DNA of 64,000 nucleotides, taken from the NCBI RefSeq assembly GCF_026151395.1, contig NZ_JAMQPV010000003.1, positions 62,001 to 126,000 on the forward strand. The letters run 5' to 3'. The first letter of the stretch is position 1; the number at the start of each line of letters is the position of its first letter. Below the pieces are notes generated by a model. The model searched no databases, was not told where the DNA came from, and saw only the letters and a program-made list of their open reading frames with translations. Shown piece by piece: positions 1 to 9,453 of this stretch. The position numbers were made by a program, and so were the translations under genes. Source of the stretch: Leptospira limi (GTDB taxonomy: Bacteria > Spirochaetota > Leptospiria > Leptospirales > Leptospiraceae).

Positions 1-213
1 TTGAGCATCTTCTTCCACAGATACGTTGGCAACGACAGCAATCGCCTTGTAACCTTTGGATTTGAGTTCTTCCGCAGTTGCATTGGTTGCTTCTGGGTTC
101 ATATCTGCGACAACGATGTTTGCACCTAGAGATGCAAGTTTCAAACAAGTTGCCTTTCCGATTCCTCTTGCACCACCTGTTACAATGGCTGTTTTCCCTG
201 ATAAACTGATCAT
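1..213 (-). CDS. fabG: 3-oxoacyl-ACP reductase FabG, N-terminal part (cut by window start)
   Basis: The 71 visible codons are the start of a short-chain dehydrogenase of the FabG type, which reduces 3-oxoacyl-ACP with NADPH in fatty acid synthesis. The dinucleotide-binding motif TGGARGIG is seen near residues 12-19 and an acidic residue follows the second beta strand (VVADMNPE). The ATG at 211-213 is preceded by AGAGGA at good spacing. The catalytic Ser-Tyr-Lys lies outside the window, so FabG rather than another SDR is inferred partly from plsX lying just upstream on the same strand, a common fatty-acid gene grouping. Confidence 0.8.
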   Translation of the reverse strand, partial: MISLSGKTAIVTGGARGIGKATCLKLASLGANIVVADMNPEATNATAEELKSKGYKAIAVVANVSVEEDAQ

Positions 214-379
214 TTTTTGTTCCTCTTTTTTTCTAATTCCTAAACAATTTACTAAACAAATCAAATAAATGAAAACAAATGCTTTCAAAACCTCATCGTC
301 AATCCAACTAACGTTTGCTTCAAGGTGTATCTACATACGCATTCAAAACTCTCGATTCAATTAAATTTCTTCTATCGAT

Positions 380-1402
380 TTAGTGAGAATCCCCTAAAAT
401 ATTTTTGTATTCTCCCAATCGTTCACGTATCCTTTCGTTGATTCCATGTTTGGCGCACTCAGAGATCACTCTCACTGCATTTTTTACAGCAAGTGCATTG
501 GAAGAACCATGTCCAATCATACAAATCCCTTCTACACCTAACAGAAGTGCGCCGCCATATTCTGCGTAATCTAATCTTTTTTTCACAGCAGTAAATGTGG
601 ATTTTAAAAGAAGTGCACCCGTTTGGGCAAGACTTGATTGTCTAATAGAATTTCGTAAAACATTAAATATCGATTTTGCAAGGCCTTCAGTGGCTTTTAA
701 GACTATGTTTCCAATAAAACCATCACATACGACAACATCTACTTCTCTTCCACTGCCATACAAATCACGGCCTTCTACATTACCGACAAAGTTAAAGGGA
801 ATTTTTTTTAAGAGATCAAAGGTTTTGACAGAAACAGTATTTCCTTTTTTATCTTCTTCCCCATTTGATAGGATTCCGACTTTAGGATTTTTGATACCAA
901 ACAGTTCCTTTGCATAAATTTCACCCATAACGGCAAATTGTGCTAGGTATTCTGGTTTGCAGTCAACATTCGCACCAGCGTCTAACAGAAGTACGGGGGG
1001 ACCTTCCTCTCTAGGAATGTGAGCGGCAATGGGTGGTCGTAAAACGCCAGGTAGGCGACCGAGGTGTAATAATGCAGCGGCCATAGTAGCGCCAGTGTTT
1101 CCAGGAGAAAACACACCGATACATTCTTTGTCTGCTACTAAACGAACTGCTTTTACTACGGAAGAATCCTCCATAGCGCGGACTGCTATGGATGGAGAAT
1201 CATTCATACCGATGATCTCAGTAGAATGTATGACACGGATTTTTTCAGTGTCATAATCGAATTTTAACAGGATATCAAGTAACTCTTGTTCATCGCCAAC
1301 GAGCGAGACAGACAGTCCGAATTCTCGTACTGCCAGTACCGCGCCCTCGACGATACCTTCAGGGCCGTAATCTCCGCTCATCGCGTCCACGGCGACCCAC
1401 AT
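380..1402 (-). CDS. plsX: phosphate acyltransferase PlsX
   Basis: PlsX converts acyl-ACP and phosphate to acyl-phosphate, the acyl donor for PlsY in phospholipid synthesis, and acts at the inner face of the membrane. The 340 residues match the family length. The N-terminal DAMSGDYGP segment (about residues 6-14), the [12 protein letters not shown] loop and the [13 protein letters not shown] segment are characteristic. It starts 5 bases after rpmF, the classic rpmF-plsX pair that couples lipid and ribosome synthesis in many bacteria. A 166-base gap without a visible hairpin separates it from fabG. Confidence 0.96.
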   Translation of the reverse strand: MWVAVDAMSGDYGPEGIVEGAVLAVREFGLSVSLVGDEQELLDILLKFDYDTEKIRVIHSTEIIGMNDSPSIAVRAMEDSSVVKAVRLVADKECIGVFSPGNTGATMAAALLHLGRLPGVLRPPIAAHIPREEGPPVLLLDAGANVDCKPEYLAQFAVMGEIYAKELFGIKNPKVGILSNGEEDKKGNTVSVKTFDLLKKIPFNFVGNVEGRDLYGSGREVDVVVCDGFIGNIVLKATEGLAKSIFNVLRNSIRQSSLAQTGALLLKSTFTAVKKRLDYAEYGGALLLGVEGICMIGHGSSNALAVKNAVRVISECAKHGINERIRERLGEYKNILGDSH

Positions 1403-1407
1403 GACGG

Positions 1408-1608
1408 TTAGTTATCTTCGGTCGTTTTTTTAACTTTTTGAGCGACTACGAGTTTACCCTTATAAAAACCGCAATAAGGGCATACACGGTGGGAAAGAAC
1501 AAATGATCCACAATTGGAACACGGGTTTAAGTTAGGTTTGCCAATCGCGTGATGGGCTCTTTTTGTTCTAACTTTCGATTTTGATTTACGTCTCTTTGGG
1601 ACTGCCAT
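1408..1608 (-). CDS. rpmF: 50S ribosomal protein L32
   Basis: This 66-residue basic protein begins [12 protein letters not shown], the standard L32 start, and carries a four-cysteine zinc ribbon: CSNC at about residues 31-34 and CPYC further on. It is therefore the zinc-binding form of L32, a component of the large ribosomal subunit. GAGGA lies just before the ATG. It forms an operon with plsX (5-base gap). hisG ends 67 bases upstream on the same strand, so rpmF may be co-transcribed with it or have its own promoter in that gap. Confidence 0.97.
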   Translation of the reverse strand: MAVPKRRKSKSKVRTKRAHHAIGKPNLNPCSNCGSFVLSHRVCPYCGFYKGKLVVAQKVKKTTEDN

Positions 1609-1675
1609 GGCTATCCTCTATGGAATTATAACTGGTTTTTACTATGTTTTGGAAATCCGATGTGAAAACAATATT

Positions 1676-2290
1676 TTAATTTTCTAGGCTCTCGATAAGA
1701 GACCGTAATTCGGCATGTTTGTGATAAAAAGAGGAACGATTGCTGACCAAACGGGCTGTACTATACAAAATCGACTCAAATTCTTTCAGTCCATTGGCTT
1801 TTAAGGTTCCCCCAGTGGAAACTAGGTCGACGATACAATCGGAAAGTCCTACAATGGGAGCAAGTTCAATCGACCCATAAAGTTTGATGATTTCGCAGGA
1901 AATGCCTTTGGAAAAAAAATATTCGCGAGTGAGGTTCGGGTATTTGGTTGCTACTCGCACTTTGGAACGTTTGGCAAAAAGATCAAAATCGGGGAAGGAA
2001 GCAAGAGATAACCTACAGGCACCTAATTTGAGATCCACAGGTGCAATTAAGTCAAAACCACCTTCCCTTAGTATGTCCCAACCAACAATCCCAGCATCCG
2101 CTGCGGCTTCTTCCACATAGGTGCAGACATCTTGTGATCTAACAAATAATAGACGGATTCTTTTGTCTTCAGAGACGTAGGTGAGTTCTTTAGAACCCTC
2201 AGATGGCAAGTTTTTTAGCCATCCTTTGGATTTCAAAAGAAGAGCAGTTTCTTCGGCAAGCCTACCTTTCGGGAGAGCCAAAGTTAACAT
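1676..2290 (-). CDS. hisG: ATP phosphoribosyltransferase catalytic subunit, short form
   Basis: HisG catalyses the first step of histidine synthesis, joining ATP and PRPP. At 204 residues it is the short form (HisGS), which lacks the C-terminal regulatory ACT-like domain and normally needs the HisRS-like partner HisZ. No hisZ is seen in this window. The N-terminal [11 protein letters not shown] motif, the [10 protein letters not shown] segment and the C-terminal [20 protein letters not shown]-binding loop are clear. It begins 3 bases after the TPR gene, so it is translated from the cmk-rpsA operon or a promoter within it. Confidence 0.95.
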   Translation of the reverse strand: MLTLALPKGRLAEETALLLKSKGWLKNLPSEGSKELTYVSEDKRIRLLFVRSQDVCTYVEEAAADAGIVGWDILREGGFDLIAPVDLKLGACRLSLASFPDFDLFAKRSKVRVATKYPNLTREYFFSKGISCEIIKLYGSIELAPIVGLSDCIVDLVSTGGTLKANGLKEFESILYSTARLVSNRSSFYHKHAELRSLIESLEN

Positions 2291-2293
2291 AGG

Positions 2294-3040
2294 TTAGTTT
2301 TTCCCGAGTTTAAGGAGTAAATAACTTGCAAGGAGTTTTACATCTTCGCCAGATTCTGCACCATCAAGTTTGAGTGCTTTTTCTAGGAATTGTTTTGCCC
2401 CTTGTTTGTCTCCAGTTAGATACGACAATCTACCTGCTTGGTAATAAGACCATGCTTTAAACCCATTGAGTTCACGAGCAGGTTCTACTACGGTTGCAGC
2501 GATTTTATAATTTTCTAAAGACTTTGCGTTGTTTTTTTCCCGTTCCCGGTAATTACCAGCAATATAGAAATAGAGTGCTTTGATTTCTTTAGGAGTGTCG
2601 ATTTTTTTTGCCGCATCTTCTAAGTAAGAAGCTGCTTTCCCAAACTCACCTTTCTCAGCATACAATTTAGAGAGGTCTTTCCAAACTCGAAGTTCCATTC
2701 TACCGGTACTTTGGTTTTGTAAAAATACTTCTAAACTTTGGATTTGTGCATCCAAACTAACATTTGCTTTTTGGTGTGTGAGCTTAAGGTCTTCTAAGGT
2801 AACCGTTTCTTTTTCAAAAAGATATTGTCTGTATTCAAAAAAGCCAATGACACCAGCTAACACAATGATAGCCGATGCAAGACTGATAAAAACAGACTTA
2901 CGATTTTTAGATAAAAAATGAGTGAACTTTAAAAAAACAAGTTCCGCTTTTGAACCTTCAAAATCAGCGAACTCATCCTTTTCGATGAGTTCGGCTTGTT
3001 TTTTTTGTTCGATGATGTTCTTCTTATGAAACTTATCCAT
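2294..3040 (-). CDS. membrane-anchored TPR protein
   Basis: The product is a 248-residue protein with a lysine-rich cytosolic N-terminus, one hydrophobic segment at about residues 50-70 and a C-terminal domain of TPR-like helical repeats (for example the KDLSKLYAEKGEFGKAASYL and YQAGRLSYLTGDKQGAKQFL stretches). The topology resembles the YfgM/ancillary-translocon type, in which periplasmic TPRs contact client proteins, but the similarity is only architectural. It sits between rpsA (4-base gap) and hisG (3-base gap), so it is co-translated with translation genes. No enzymatic motif is visible and its role is unknown. Confidence 0.75.
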   Translation of the reverse strand: MDKFHKKNIIEQKKQAELIEKDEFADFEGSKAELVFLKFTHFLSKNRKSVFISLASAIIVLAGVIGFFEYRQYLFEKETVTLEDLKLTHQKANVSLDAQIQSLEVFLQNQSTGRMELRVWKDLSKLYAEKGEFGKAASYLEDAAKKIDTPKEIKALYFYIAGNYREREKNNAKSLENYKIAATVVEPARELNGFKAWSYYQAGRLSYLTGDKQGAKQFLEKALKLDGAESGEDVKLLASYLLLKLGKN

Positions 3041-3044
3041 GGAC

Positions 3045-4748
3045 CTAACGGTTTTGGTTTAAATTCATAAAAGATCCGATGGATTCACGTGAAGGTTGGT
3101 TGTCTTCCTTCATGTATTTAGCCATCTCTTCTCTTTCTACAGCTTTATCAAAGTCTTTGATAGAGAGGGAAATCTTCTTGTTGTTAGGTTCAATTTTAAC
3201 TACAACAGTGCGAACAGAATCACCTACTTTGTAAAGGTCTTCTAACTTAATGTTACGACCATCTGGGATTTCAGATATGTGAACAAGGCCTTCGTAACCA
3301 CCAGGTTCTACTTCCACAAACACTCCAAAGCTAACGATCGATTTCACACGACCTTCTACAAGAGTACCTGGTGGGTATTTTTTGCGAAGTGCTTCGTATG
3401 GGTGTTCAGAAAGTTGTTTTAATCCACAGCTAATGCGTTGTGCATCTAAGTTCACATCTAGGATTTTGTATTGAACCGATTGGCCTTTTTTAAGGAGGTT
3501 TAGTGGGTTCTTTTCTTTTTCATCCCAAGTGATATCAGAGATATGAATGAGTCCTTCGATTCCACTTTCTACTTCAACGAAAGCACCGTATTTTGTGATC
3601 CCTGTGATTTTACCTTCGAGAACATTCCCTGCACGAACGTTCGCAGAAAGAGCTTCCCAAGGGTTAGGAAGGAGTTGTTTGAGTCCGAGAGACAAACGTC
3701 TTGCTTCGAAATCAATGTCTAAAATTTCAGAGTCAACTTCTTGGCCTTTTTTCAAAACATCTTTTGGATGTGGTGGTTTTTTAGCCCAAGAAAGTTCAGT
3801 TGTATGGATGAGTCCTTCTAAACCTTCTTTGAGTTCTACGAAAGCTCCGAAGTTGGTAAGAGAAGTAACGATTCCTCTTACAACCATACCTTTTTCGAGT
3901 TCTTTTTTCGCCCAAGCCCATGGATCTTCATACAACTGTTTGATGCCAAGGGAAAGTTTATTGTTTTCCTTATCAATTTCAAGGACAATCACTTCTACTT
4001 CTGCACCGATGTTGAAGTATTGTTTGAAAGGAGCAAATTTTTTATAAGAGATATCGTTTTGGCGGAGAAGACCAACTACATCATAAACAGAAAGGAAAAC
4101 ACCAAAATTGGCGATTTTCACAACCTTTCCAGTTACCTTGTCTCCCACTTTTACTTTACCAAGGAGTTCTTCCCACTTTTCGCCGTTGATTTCGTCGAGA
4201 AGGGTTTTACGAGACACAACACCAGTTCTCGTTTTTTCATTGAGTTCGATGATTTTGAATGAAAACTCTTTTCCACCTTCAGTGGATTCTTTAAAACGAA
4301 CCCCTACGTGAGAAGCTGGTAGGAATAATTGGATTCCTTCACTTTCTACGAGGTAACCTTTGTTTTTCACTTCACCGACAATTTTGCCCGAAAGTGGGTA
4401 TCCGTTTTGGCTTGCATCTTTGATGGTTTCCCAACCAACTCTTTGGTCCGCTTCCTTTTTGGAGAGGACACAATACCCGTCGACCCGCTTTTTGATGATC
4501 GCACTGACTTTCTCACCACGTTTTGGCGTTTCAGAGAAGTCTTCACGAGAAACACGAGCTTCTAATTTTTCTCCAATATCAAGGAAAACAGTGTCACCGA
4601 TGACATCGACTACAGTCCCTTCAATCAGGGTGCCTTTTCCTGCGGAGTTCTCTTGTTCTTGTGCTTGTGACTGCGATTCCCACTTCTCTAATAATTCGCC
4701 GAAGGAAGTGGTCTCATTTTTGGGGGAGGATGGGTTGGTTGAATTCAA
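3045..4748 (-). CDS. rpsA: 30S ribosomal protein S1, TTG start
   Basis: S1 binds mRNA on the small subunit and helps start translation on weakly marked messages. The 567 residues hold six S1 (OB-fold) repeats, at about 40-105, 120-190, 205-272, 288-358, 375-445 and 460-532. The last four carry clear NFGVFL/NFGAFV-type RNA-binding strands, while the first two are divergent, as in other S1 proteins that use them for ribosome docking. The start is TTG: a stop codon lies two codons upstream in frame and there is no in-frame ATG nearby. No clear Shine-Dalgarno sequence precedes it. cmk ends 20 bases upstream, the conserved cmk-rpsA order. Confidence 0.95.
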   Translation of the reverse strand: MNSTNPSSPKNETTSFGELLEKWESQSQAQEQENSAGKGTLIEGTVVDVIGDTVFLDIGEKLEARVSREDFSETPKRGEKVSAIIKKRVDGYCVLSKKEADQRVGWETIKDASQNGYPLSGKIVGEVKNKGYLVESEGIQLFLPASHVGVRFKESTEGGKEFSFKIIELNEKTRTGVVSRKTLLDEINGEKWEELLGKVKVGDKVTGKVVKIANFGVFLSVYDVVGLLRQNDISYKKFAPFKQYFNIGAEVEVIVLEIDKENNKLSLGIKQLYEDPWAWAKKELEKGMVVRGIVTSLTNFGAFVELKEGLEGLIHTTELSWAKKPPHPKDVLKKGQEVDSEILDIDFEARRLSLGLKQLLPNPWEALSANVRAGNVLEGKITGITKYGAFVEVESGIEGLIHISDITWDEKEKNPLNLLKKGQSVQYKILDVNLDAQRISCGLKQLSEHPYEALRKKYPPGTLVEGRVKSIVSFGVFVEVEPGGYEGLVHISEIPDGRNIKLEDLYKVGDSVRTVVVKIEPNNKKISLSIKDFDKAVEREEMAKYMKEDNQPSRESIGSFMNLNQNR

Positions 4749-4768
4749 TGGTTACCGGGATACAAAAC

Positions 4769-5521
4769 TTAGATTTGCCCAGAGGGTGAAACCTTGGACA
4801 GGATAGTATTTAGGACAGTTTCTGTGTCGAGGGTGCTCGTGTCAATCAGGATTGCGTCCGAAGCTTGTTTCAGCGGAGCCACAGTACGGGTGGTGTCACT
4901 TTCGTCCCTAGCCACAATTTCCTCTTTGATGTGATTTAGGTCGGCTTTGAAGCCCTTAGCAACTAATTCATCGTATCGGCGTTTGGCCCTGACTTCCACA
5001 GAGGCAGTGAGAAAAAATTTAAATTTGGACTTCGGGAAAACTTCTGTCCCTATGTCCCGACCATCCATCACGAGTTTGTGAGTTCTGGCAAATTCCCGGA
5101 TATGGCGGTTTAAGATTTCCCGAAAAGCACGCCTTGGCGCAATGTAACGGATTTTTTTTGTGATCTCTGGGTCACGGATTTCATGGCTTATGTCCTTCTC
5201 TCCGAGGAACATGATGTTCTCGCCTTGGGATGAGAGTTCACAATGTACGGGGATTTTGGATACGGAGAAACCAAATTCTGCCTCGTCCTTTTCTAAAAGG
5301 GAAGCATCAGCAAGTTTTTCGGTGTAAAACGGAAATTTGGATTCATCCTCACCAGTCGTTTGGAATTTTTCCCAAATAGCAAAGGTTAGCGCACGGTAAA
5401 ATGCCCCTGAATCTAAGTAATGGTATCCCAATTTGGTGGCGATCATTCGAGCAAGAGTACTTTTTCCGGAACCAGCTGGCCCATCAATTGCGATTACATT
5501 TTCGATAGATTGTAAACTCAT
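4769..5521 (-). CDS. cmk: cytidylate kinase
   Basis: Cmk phosphorylates CMP and dCMP with ATP in pyrimidine salvage. The P-loop GPAGSGKST lies at residues 14-22. It is followed by the LDSGAFYRAL segment that contacts the nucleotide and by the DGRDIGTEVFP motif typical of CMP kinases. The 250-residue length is slightly above the usual 220-230, with extra sequence in the CMP-binding insert. The region before the ATG shows only a weak ribosome-binding site. It is the promoter-proximal gene of the cmk-rpsA-TPR-hisG run, since the next gene upstream is divergent. Confidence 0.95.
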   Translation of the reverse strand: MSLQSIENVIAIDGPAGSGKSTLARMIATKLGYHYLDSGAFYRALTFAIWEKFQTTGEDESKFPFYTEKLADASLLEKDEAEFGFSVSKIPVHCELSSQGENIMFLGEKDISHEIRDPEITKKIRYIAPRRAFREILNRHIREFARTHKLVMDGRDIGTEVFPKSKFKFFLTASVEVRAKRRYDELVAKGFKADLNHIKEEIVARDESDTTRTVAPLKQASDAILIDTSTLDTETVLNTILSKVSPSGQI

Positions 5522-5665
5522 AAGTAGATAGGCAAATTCTAAGAATGGATTTGTTTTCGTCTAGAGGAATTCTTTTGCCAAAACATAGGCTAACCAAGAG
5601 TATACGTATTAAGATTGACATGTTTTTTTTCGTCAGAAGGATCAGGGGCAAAAGGTGGAGTTTTC

Positions 5666-7201
5666 GTGAAAGTTCGAAATCGTAATCTGGATCCAGAACG
5701 TATCGCTGACTTTGAAAGTTTCCGGAGTGGCGTTCTGGAAAAAATCGTCAAAAATTCACCCTTACAAAAAATTCTAAACGAAATTGTCGCAGGGATCGAG
5801 ACACTGAACCCTTCTCTCATTTGTACCATTATTCTCATTGAAAATTCAAAAATTAAAATCGGTGCCGCCCCTTCTCTTCCCAAAATTTATAACGATGCCA
5901 TTGAAGGGGTTTTGATTGGCCCTGAAGTTGGGTCTTGTGGTACGGCAGCTTACACAGGAAAACGAATCATTGTAGAAGATATCAGCAAAAGTCCACTTTG
6001 GAAAAATTACAAGGACATTGCACTGAGTGTAGGACTTTACTCTTGTTGGTCAGAACCCATTCGGTCTCACACCGATGAAGTTGTGGGAACATTTGCTATG
6101 TACCACCGAGAAGTTGTTAGCCCCACTGAGTTTGATATTTTTATCATTTCAGAAACTGCTGATTTAGTGAGTATCGCCATTGAAAAATCAATCACATCCA
6201 CAAAACTTTTGGAAAGTGAAAAACGATTCCGTGACTTCTTTGAAAAAAATTCATCGGTGATCCTAATCATTGATCCGCTAACAGGTGACATCATCGATGC
6301 AAATGAATCAGCAGTCTTATTTTACGGTTATCCACATGAAGCACTTTCAAAAATGAATATTGATTTCATTAACATGCTCAATCATGATGATTTAAAAACA
6401 GAAAGGATGTCGGCACTTAACGAAAACAAAAGTTTTTTTTCGTTTTCACACAAATTAGCAAATGGCAAAATCAAACAAGTAGAGATTTTTTCAACACCAA
6501 TCAAATCTGACAATCGCACTGTTTTGTTTTCTATCGTTCATGATGTAACAGAACGCAAAATTGCAGAAGAAAAAGTAAATGCACTGCTTTCGGAAAAAGA
6601 AATGATACTACGTGAAGTTCACCACCGTATCAAAAACAATATGACTATTTTGAACAATTTATTGGATTTACAAGCTAACTCCAATGAAAACGAAGCTGTC
6701 AAAACTTCCTTGAAAGAAGCGACAAGCCGAATCAAAACCATGTCTGTTTTATATGATAAACTTTATACAGAAAAGGATAACACTGAATTACAATTGAAGG
6801 ATTACTTAGAACCACTAACGAACGAAATCATTTCCTTATTCCCTTATCCCGTGCAATTAAACTTAAATATAGCTAATCTCAAAATAACTTCAGACCAACT
6901 TCGTGCGATAGGGATCATCACAAACGAATTATTAACCAACAGTTTGAAATATTCCAGGAATACGGCAAACAAACTTGAAATTCAAATCAAAGTATGGCAG
7001 GAAGGCGATTATTTTTATTTGTTCATAGGCGATAATGGGAATGGATTTAATTTTCAAGTTGCCAATGCCGAAAACCAAGGTTTTGGTCTCAGTTTGGTCA
7101 CCATGTTAACAAAACAAATCAACGGTGAACTTTCGTTTAATGGTGACAAACGTACTGAGTATAAATTCAAATTTCCACTCCAAAAGTTAAAATCAATTTG
7201 A
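5666..7201 (+). CDS. GAF-PAS sensor histidine kinase of the HisKA_2 (HWE-like) class
   Basis: This predicted soluble sensor kinase has a GAF domain (about residues 30-185), a PAS domain (about 200-315), a HisKA_2 dimerisation region and a C-terminal ATPase domain. The phosphoacceptor motif is HHRIKNN at 319-325. The N box reads NELLTNSLKYS, followed by DNGNGF and GFGLSLV. I choose GTG at 5666 because AAGGTGGAG precedes it; a longer reading from ATG 5615 adds 17 atypical residues and has no ribosome-binding site. No response regulator gene adjoins it, so the partner is encoded elsewhere. Its 3' end overlaps the convergent metalloprotease-like gene by 9 bases. Confidence 0.88.
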   Translation: MKVRNRNLDPERIADFESFRSGVLEKIVKNSPLQKILNEIVAGIETLNPSLICTIILIENSKIKIGAAPSLPKIYNDAIEGVLIGPEVGSCGTAAYTGKRIIVEDISKSPLWKNYKDIALSVGLYSCWSEPIRSHTDEVVGTFAMYHREVVSPTEFDIFIISETADLVSIAIEKSITSTKLLESEKRFRDFFEKNSSVILIIDPLTGDIIDANESAVLFYGYPHEALSKMNIDFINMLNHDDLKTERMSALNENKSFFSFSHKLANGKIKQVEIFSTPIKSDNRTVLFSIVHDVTERKIAEEKVNALLSEKEMILREVHHRIKNNMTILNNLLDLQANSNENEAVKTSLKEATSRIKTMSVLYDKLYTEKDNTELQLKDYLEPLTNEIISLFPYPVQLNLNIANLKITSDQLRAIGIITNELLTNSLKYSRNTANKLEIQIKVWQEGDYFYLFIGDNGNGFNFQVANAENQGFGLSLVTMLTKQINGELSFNGDKRTEYKFKFPLQKLKSI

Positions 7202-8761
7202 TTCGAATTGGTATTTAAATTTATTTTTGACATTCCCTAAATAAGCAAATTCTAATACAAACTGCCTTTTCTCTAAAGAATCCGATGGATCACCCCATGA
7301 CAATCTCATCTCTTTTTCCATTGTTTTCCAATAGAAATAATTATCCTTTGCATAATTACAAATTTGTAAGTATAATTTTTCATCCATTCCTGACCGTTTC
7401 ACTTCCGGATTACAGGCATTAGGGCTTGCAAACTTCATTTTACCATTAAGTGAATGCAAATCCTTTGAAACCAAATAATTGCGTGTGTTTGTTTGGTCAA
7501 ATTGGATTATCATTGGTAGTTTTACTTGGTCACATTTCCAATAAAAACGCAAAGTAGGATCATTGACATTCACATCTTGCCAAAAAAATTCGAATTCATT
7601 TTGATTCTGACAGAATTCAGATGTTTTTGGATCTGCATTGGTTAGTCGAAGATTCTTTTTTGGTAAAAGCGAAAACAAAGATTTCTGAATTCCAAAATTC
7701 GTAAACACTCCTCTCGGAATCCAAATTTCTGTTTCAACTTGGTTCACTAATTCTTTGGCTCTTTCCTCACCAAATTGTTTTTTTGATTCTAGATACAATG
7801 AGTTTGATAAGGTGTTTGTAAATTCAGGGAAAAAACGATCCCCAACATTTGTTTTTGTAATGGCTTGGAAAATCGTAAGATCTGCCATTTCTTTGCCCAC
7901 AACTGATCGATATTTCCACAAAAGGGAAGGGATGAATGTAAAATTCTTTTTAAAATCACTTTCCATATTGGTATCATAAAACCCGATTTCACGATCCAAA
8001 CGAAAGGAACTAACAAGTAATTGTCGTTTCACTCCTTCGCAGGTTTTATGTGAATACAACTCGGGATAGTCAATCATGGAAGCTGCATAATAATCAGAAA
8101 TCCCTTCCGCAAGAGAACGACCAATAGCATTGTTTCCTAAATATTTTCCAGTGATGAGGTGAGTATATTCATGGTATATAGCATCAGGACAAGCAGCAGT
8201 ATCGATGATCCTATCAAAAACAAATCGATCTACAATTGGAAAATCCCATTTGGGTGCAAACCACATTTCATTATTCCACTGCCCTTGTTTTTCCGAAGGA
8301 GGAATTGTGAGTGCAGTGTTCTTTAGTTTGACATTGGGATCATAGTACAATAATGGAGAATAGACAAAAGGAGCATCGACTCGGATGATGATTTTCTCTT
8401 TTGGAGTTGTTATACCGTTTCTGAATCCAGCTTGTTTATAAATCTGATGAAATCTAGATTCAATTTTTTGGAGTTGGTAACCCAATGTGAGTAATTTACG
8501 ATTTCCATATACTTGTTCCAAAAGAATTGGATCTTTTTCGAACTGGGAATGAATGGAAAAGTTTTCTAAAACATAATGTGATGTTGACTTAAGATTTAGT
8601 TCTTCTCTTTTTATTTTCTTAGGAACAAATTGTTTCTGAAGTTGATCCCAATCCAAAACCTGATCTTCCACTTGGGATATACCAACGATGTTTGTTGTCA
8701 AAAACAGTAAGAAGATCGAAGAGATACCAAAAAATCGTTTCTTCATTTGATTCAAAATCAT
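7193..8761 (-). CDS. exported HExxH (gluzincin-like) protein of unknown substrate
   Basis: The 522-residue product starts with a basic stretch and a hydrophobic segment (about residues 10-27) that looks like a signal peptide, so it is probably exported. HEYTH occurs at residues 197-201 and a glutamate 18 residues on (E219, in SLAEGISDYYA) is in position to be the third zinc ligand. This is a gluzincin-like pattern consistent with a zinc metalloprotease. The rest resembles no family I recognise. GGAGG lies 6 bases before the ATG at 8761. A terminator hairpin separates it from the gene upstream. Protease activity is inferred from the motif only. Confidence 0.7.
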   Translation of the reverse strand: MILNQMKKRFFGISSIFLLFLTTNIVGISQVEDQVLDWDQLQKQFVPKKIKREELNLKSTSHYVLENFSIHSQFEKDPILLEQVYGNRKLLTLGYQLQKIESRFHQIYKQAGFRNGITTPKEKIIIRVDAPFVYSPLLYYDPNVKLKNTALTIPPSEKQGQWNNEMWFAPKWDFPIVDRFVFDRIIDTAACPDAIYHEYTHLITGKYLGNNAIGRSLAEGISDYYAASMIDYPELYSHKTCEGVKRQLLVSSFRLDREIGFYDTNMESDFKKNFTFIPSLLWKYRSVVGKEMADLTIFQAITKTNVGDRFFPEFTNTLSNSLYLESKKQFGEERAKELVNQVETEIWIPRGVFTNFGIQKSLFSLLPKKNLRLTNADPKTSEFCQNQNEFEFFWQDVNVNDPTLRFYWKCDQVKLPMIIQFDQTNTRNYLVSKDLHSLNGKMKFASPNACNPEVKRSGMDEKLYLQICNYAKDNYFYWKTMEKEMRLSWGDPSDSLEKRQFVLEFAYLGNVKNKFKYQFESN

Positions 8762-8790
8762 GGATTTCCTCCGAAAGATAAAACTGATTA

Positions 8791-8836
8791 AAAAGAATCT
8801 CGCTTTTCCATTGGATTCATTTGGAAAAGCAAGATT
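8791..8836 (-). terminator. Rho-independent terminator of the small secreted protein gene
   Basis: On the minus strand a 15-bp stem (arms 8796-8810 and 8822-8836, one G-U pair, 11-base loop) is followed by CTTTTT. It lies 31 bases after the stop codon of the gene ending at 8868 and before the metalloprotease-like gene, so it should end the first transcript. Confidence 0.8.
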
Positions 8837-8867
8837 TGATTGATTGGGGAAAGATAATTAGAATCGA

Positions 8868-9311
8868 TTAGATTCCAAGTCCTACAGAGTCATACATCCC
8901 GCCAGTCACAACAGTTCCAAAACCACCAGCATGTACCAGGATTCCAACGATTGCGACAACAGTAACAGATGCTACAACATTCTCCATAATTTTGAAGTTG
9001 TTTCCGTGTAAGTAGTTACCAGTTGCTTCTTTCAATTGAATGGAAGAAACAATGTTGTCCAAATCTTGGTCTAGTGTTCCTGCGAATTCAGCATTTTTAA
9101 TCGCTCTTTTGATTCTTACAAATTCACTTGGAGTGATATGTGCCTTTAAGTATTCGTGAGCTTCTTTGTTGGTCATACCATTGCTTACTAAAGTTTTTGC
9201 TGCTTCTTTTACATTCATTTGGTTTGCTGGGGATGCAAACATCGCTTGGGAAGCAAACATCGCTTGGGAAGCAAACACGATCGCTATCATTAAACTAATT
9301 TTCTTTTTCAT
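8868..9311 (-). CDS. small secreted protein with duplicated signal-peptide segment
   Basis: From ATG 9311 (AAGGAC precedes it) the product has 147 residues. A signal peptide contains ASQAMF twice in a row and a third partial ASPA copy, encoded by an 18-bp tandem repeat. The mature part has a charged helical region with a predicted short EAHEYLKAHITPSEF segment, then a hydrophobic glycine-rich C-terminus (about residues 115-147) that could be a membrane segment. I recognise no family. An upstream reading adds 30 residues from 9401 but lacks a signal peptide and ribosome-binding site. Two AraC-type repeat boxes lie about 95-140 bases upstream. Confidence 0.75.
   Translation of the reverse strand: MKKKISLMIAIVFASQAMFASQAMFASPANQMNVKEAAKTLVSNGMTNKEAHEYLKAHITPSEFVRIKRAIKNAEFAGTLDQDLDNIVSSIQLKEATGNYLHGNNFKIMENVVASVTVVAIVGILVHAGGFGTVVTGGMYDSVGLGI
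9235..9277. repeat. 18-bp in-frame tandem repeat in a signal peptide
   Basis: Two identical 18-bp units (9235-9252 and 9253-9270) plus 7 bases of a third encode the repeated six-residue block FASQAM within the signal peptide of the 8868-9311 gene. Since 18 is a multiple of three, copy-number change would keep the reading frame. Confidence 0.9.
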
Positions 9312-9377
9312 GGTTTTGTCCTTATAACAAATTTGTTTTGAGAGAAGTTTCTCACTCACTCTCACAAACTTGACTCC

Positions 9378-9453
9378 ATCATACGGCATTTGGTTTTCCA
9401 AATCGTCTGACTGGATCGGATTGGGCGGAAAACTACGTCCGACTGGATCGAAT
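9378..9453 (-). promoter_or_regulatory. candidate AraC-regulated promoter with two direct-repeat boxes
   Basis: Two 18-base direct repeats, at 9404-9421 and 9436-9453, match at 16 of 18 positions and are 32 bp apart, three helical turns. On the minus strand a TATGAT -10 candidate occupies 9378-9383, so the nearer box covers the -35 position of the promoter for the gene starting at 9311. This is the arrangement expected for an AraC-type activator. The outer box overlaps the last codons of the AraC gene. The repeats are seen directly; their use by that regulator is inferred. Confidence 0.55.

Noticed and set aside
1625..1630. TATAAT on the minus strand before rpmF
   Set aside because: It would start the transcript inside the ribosome-binding site and has a poor -35; likely chance in AT-rich sequence.
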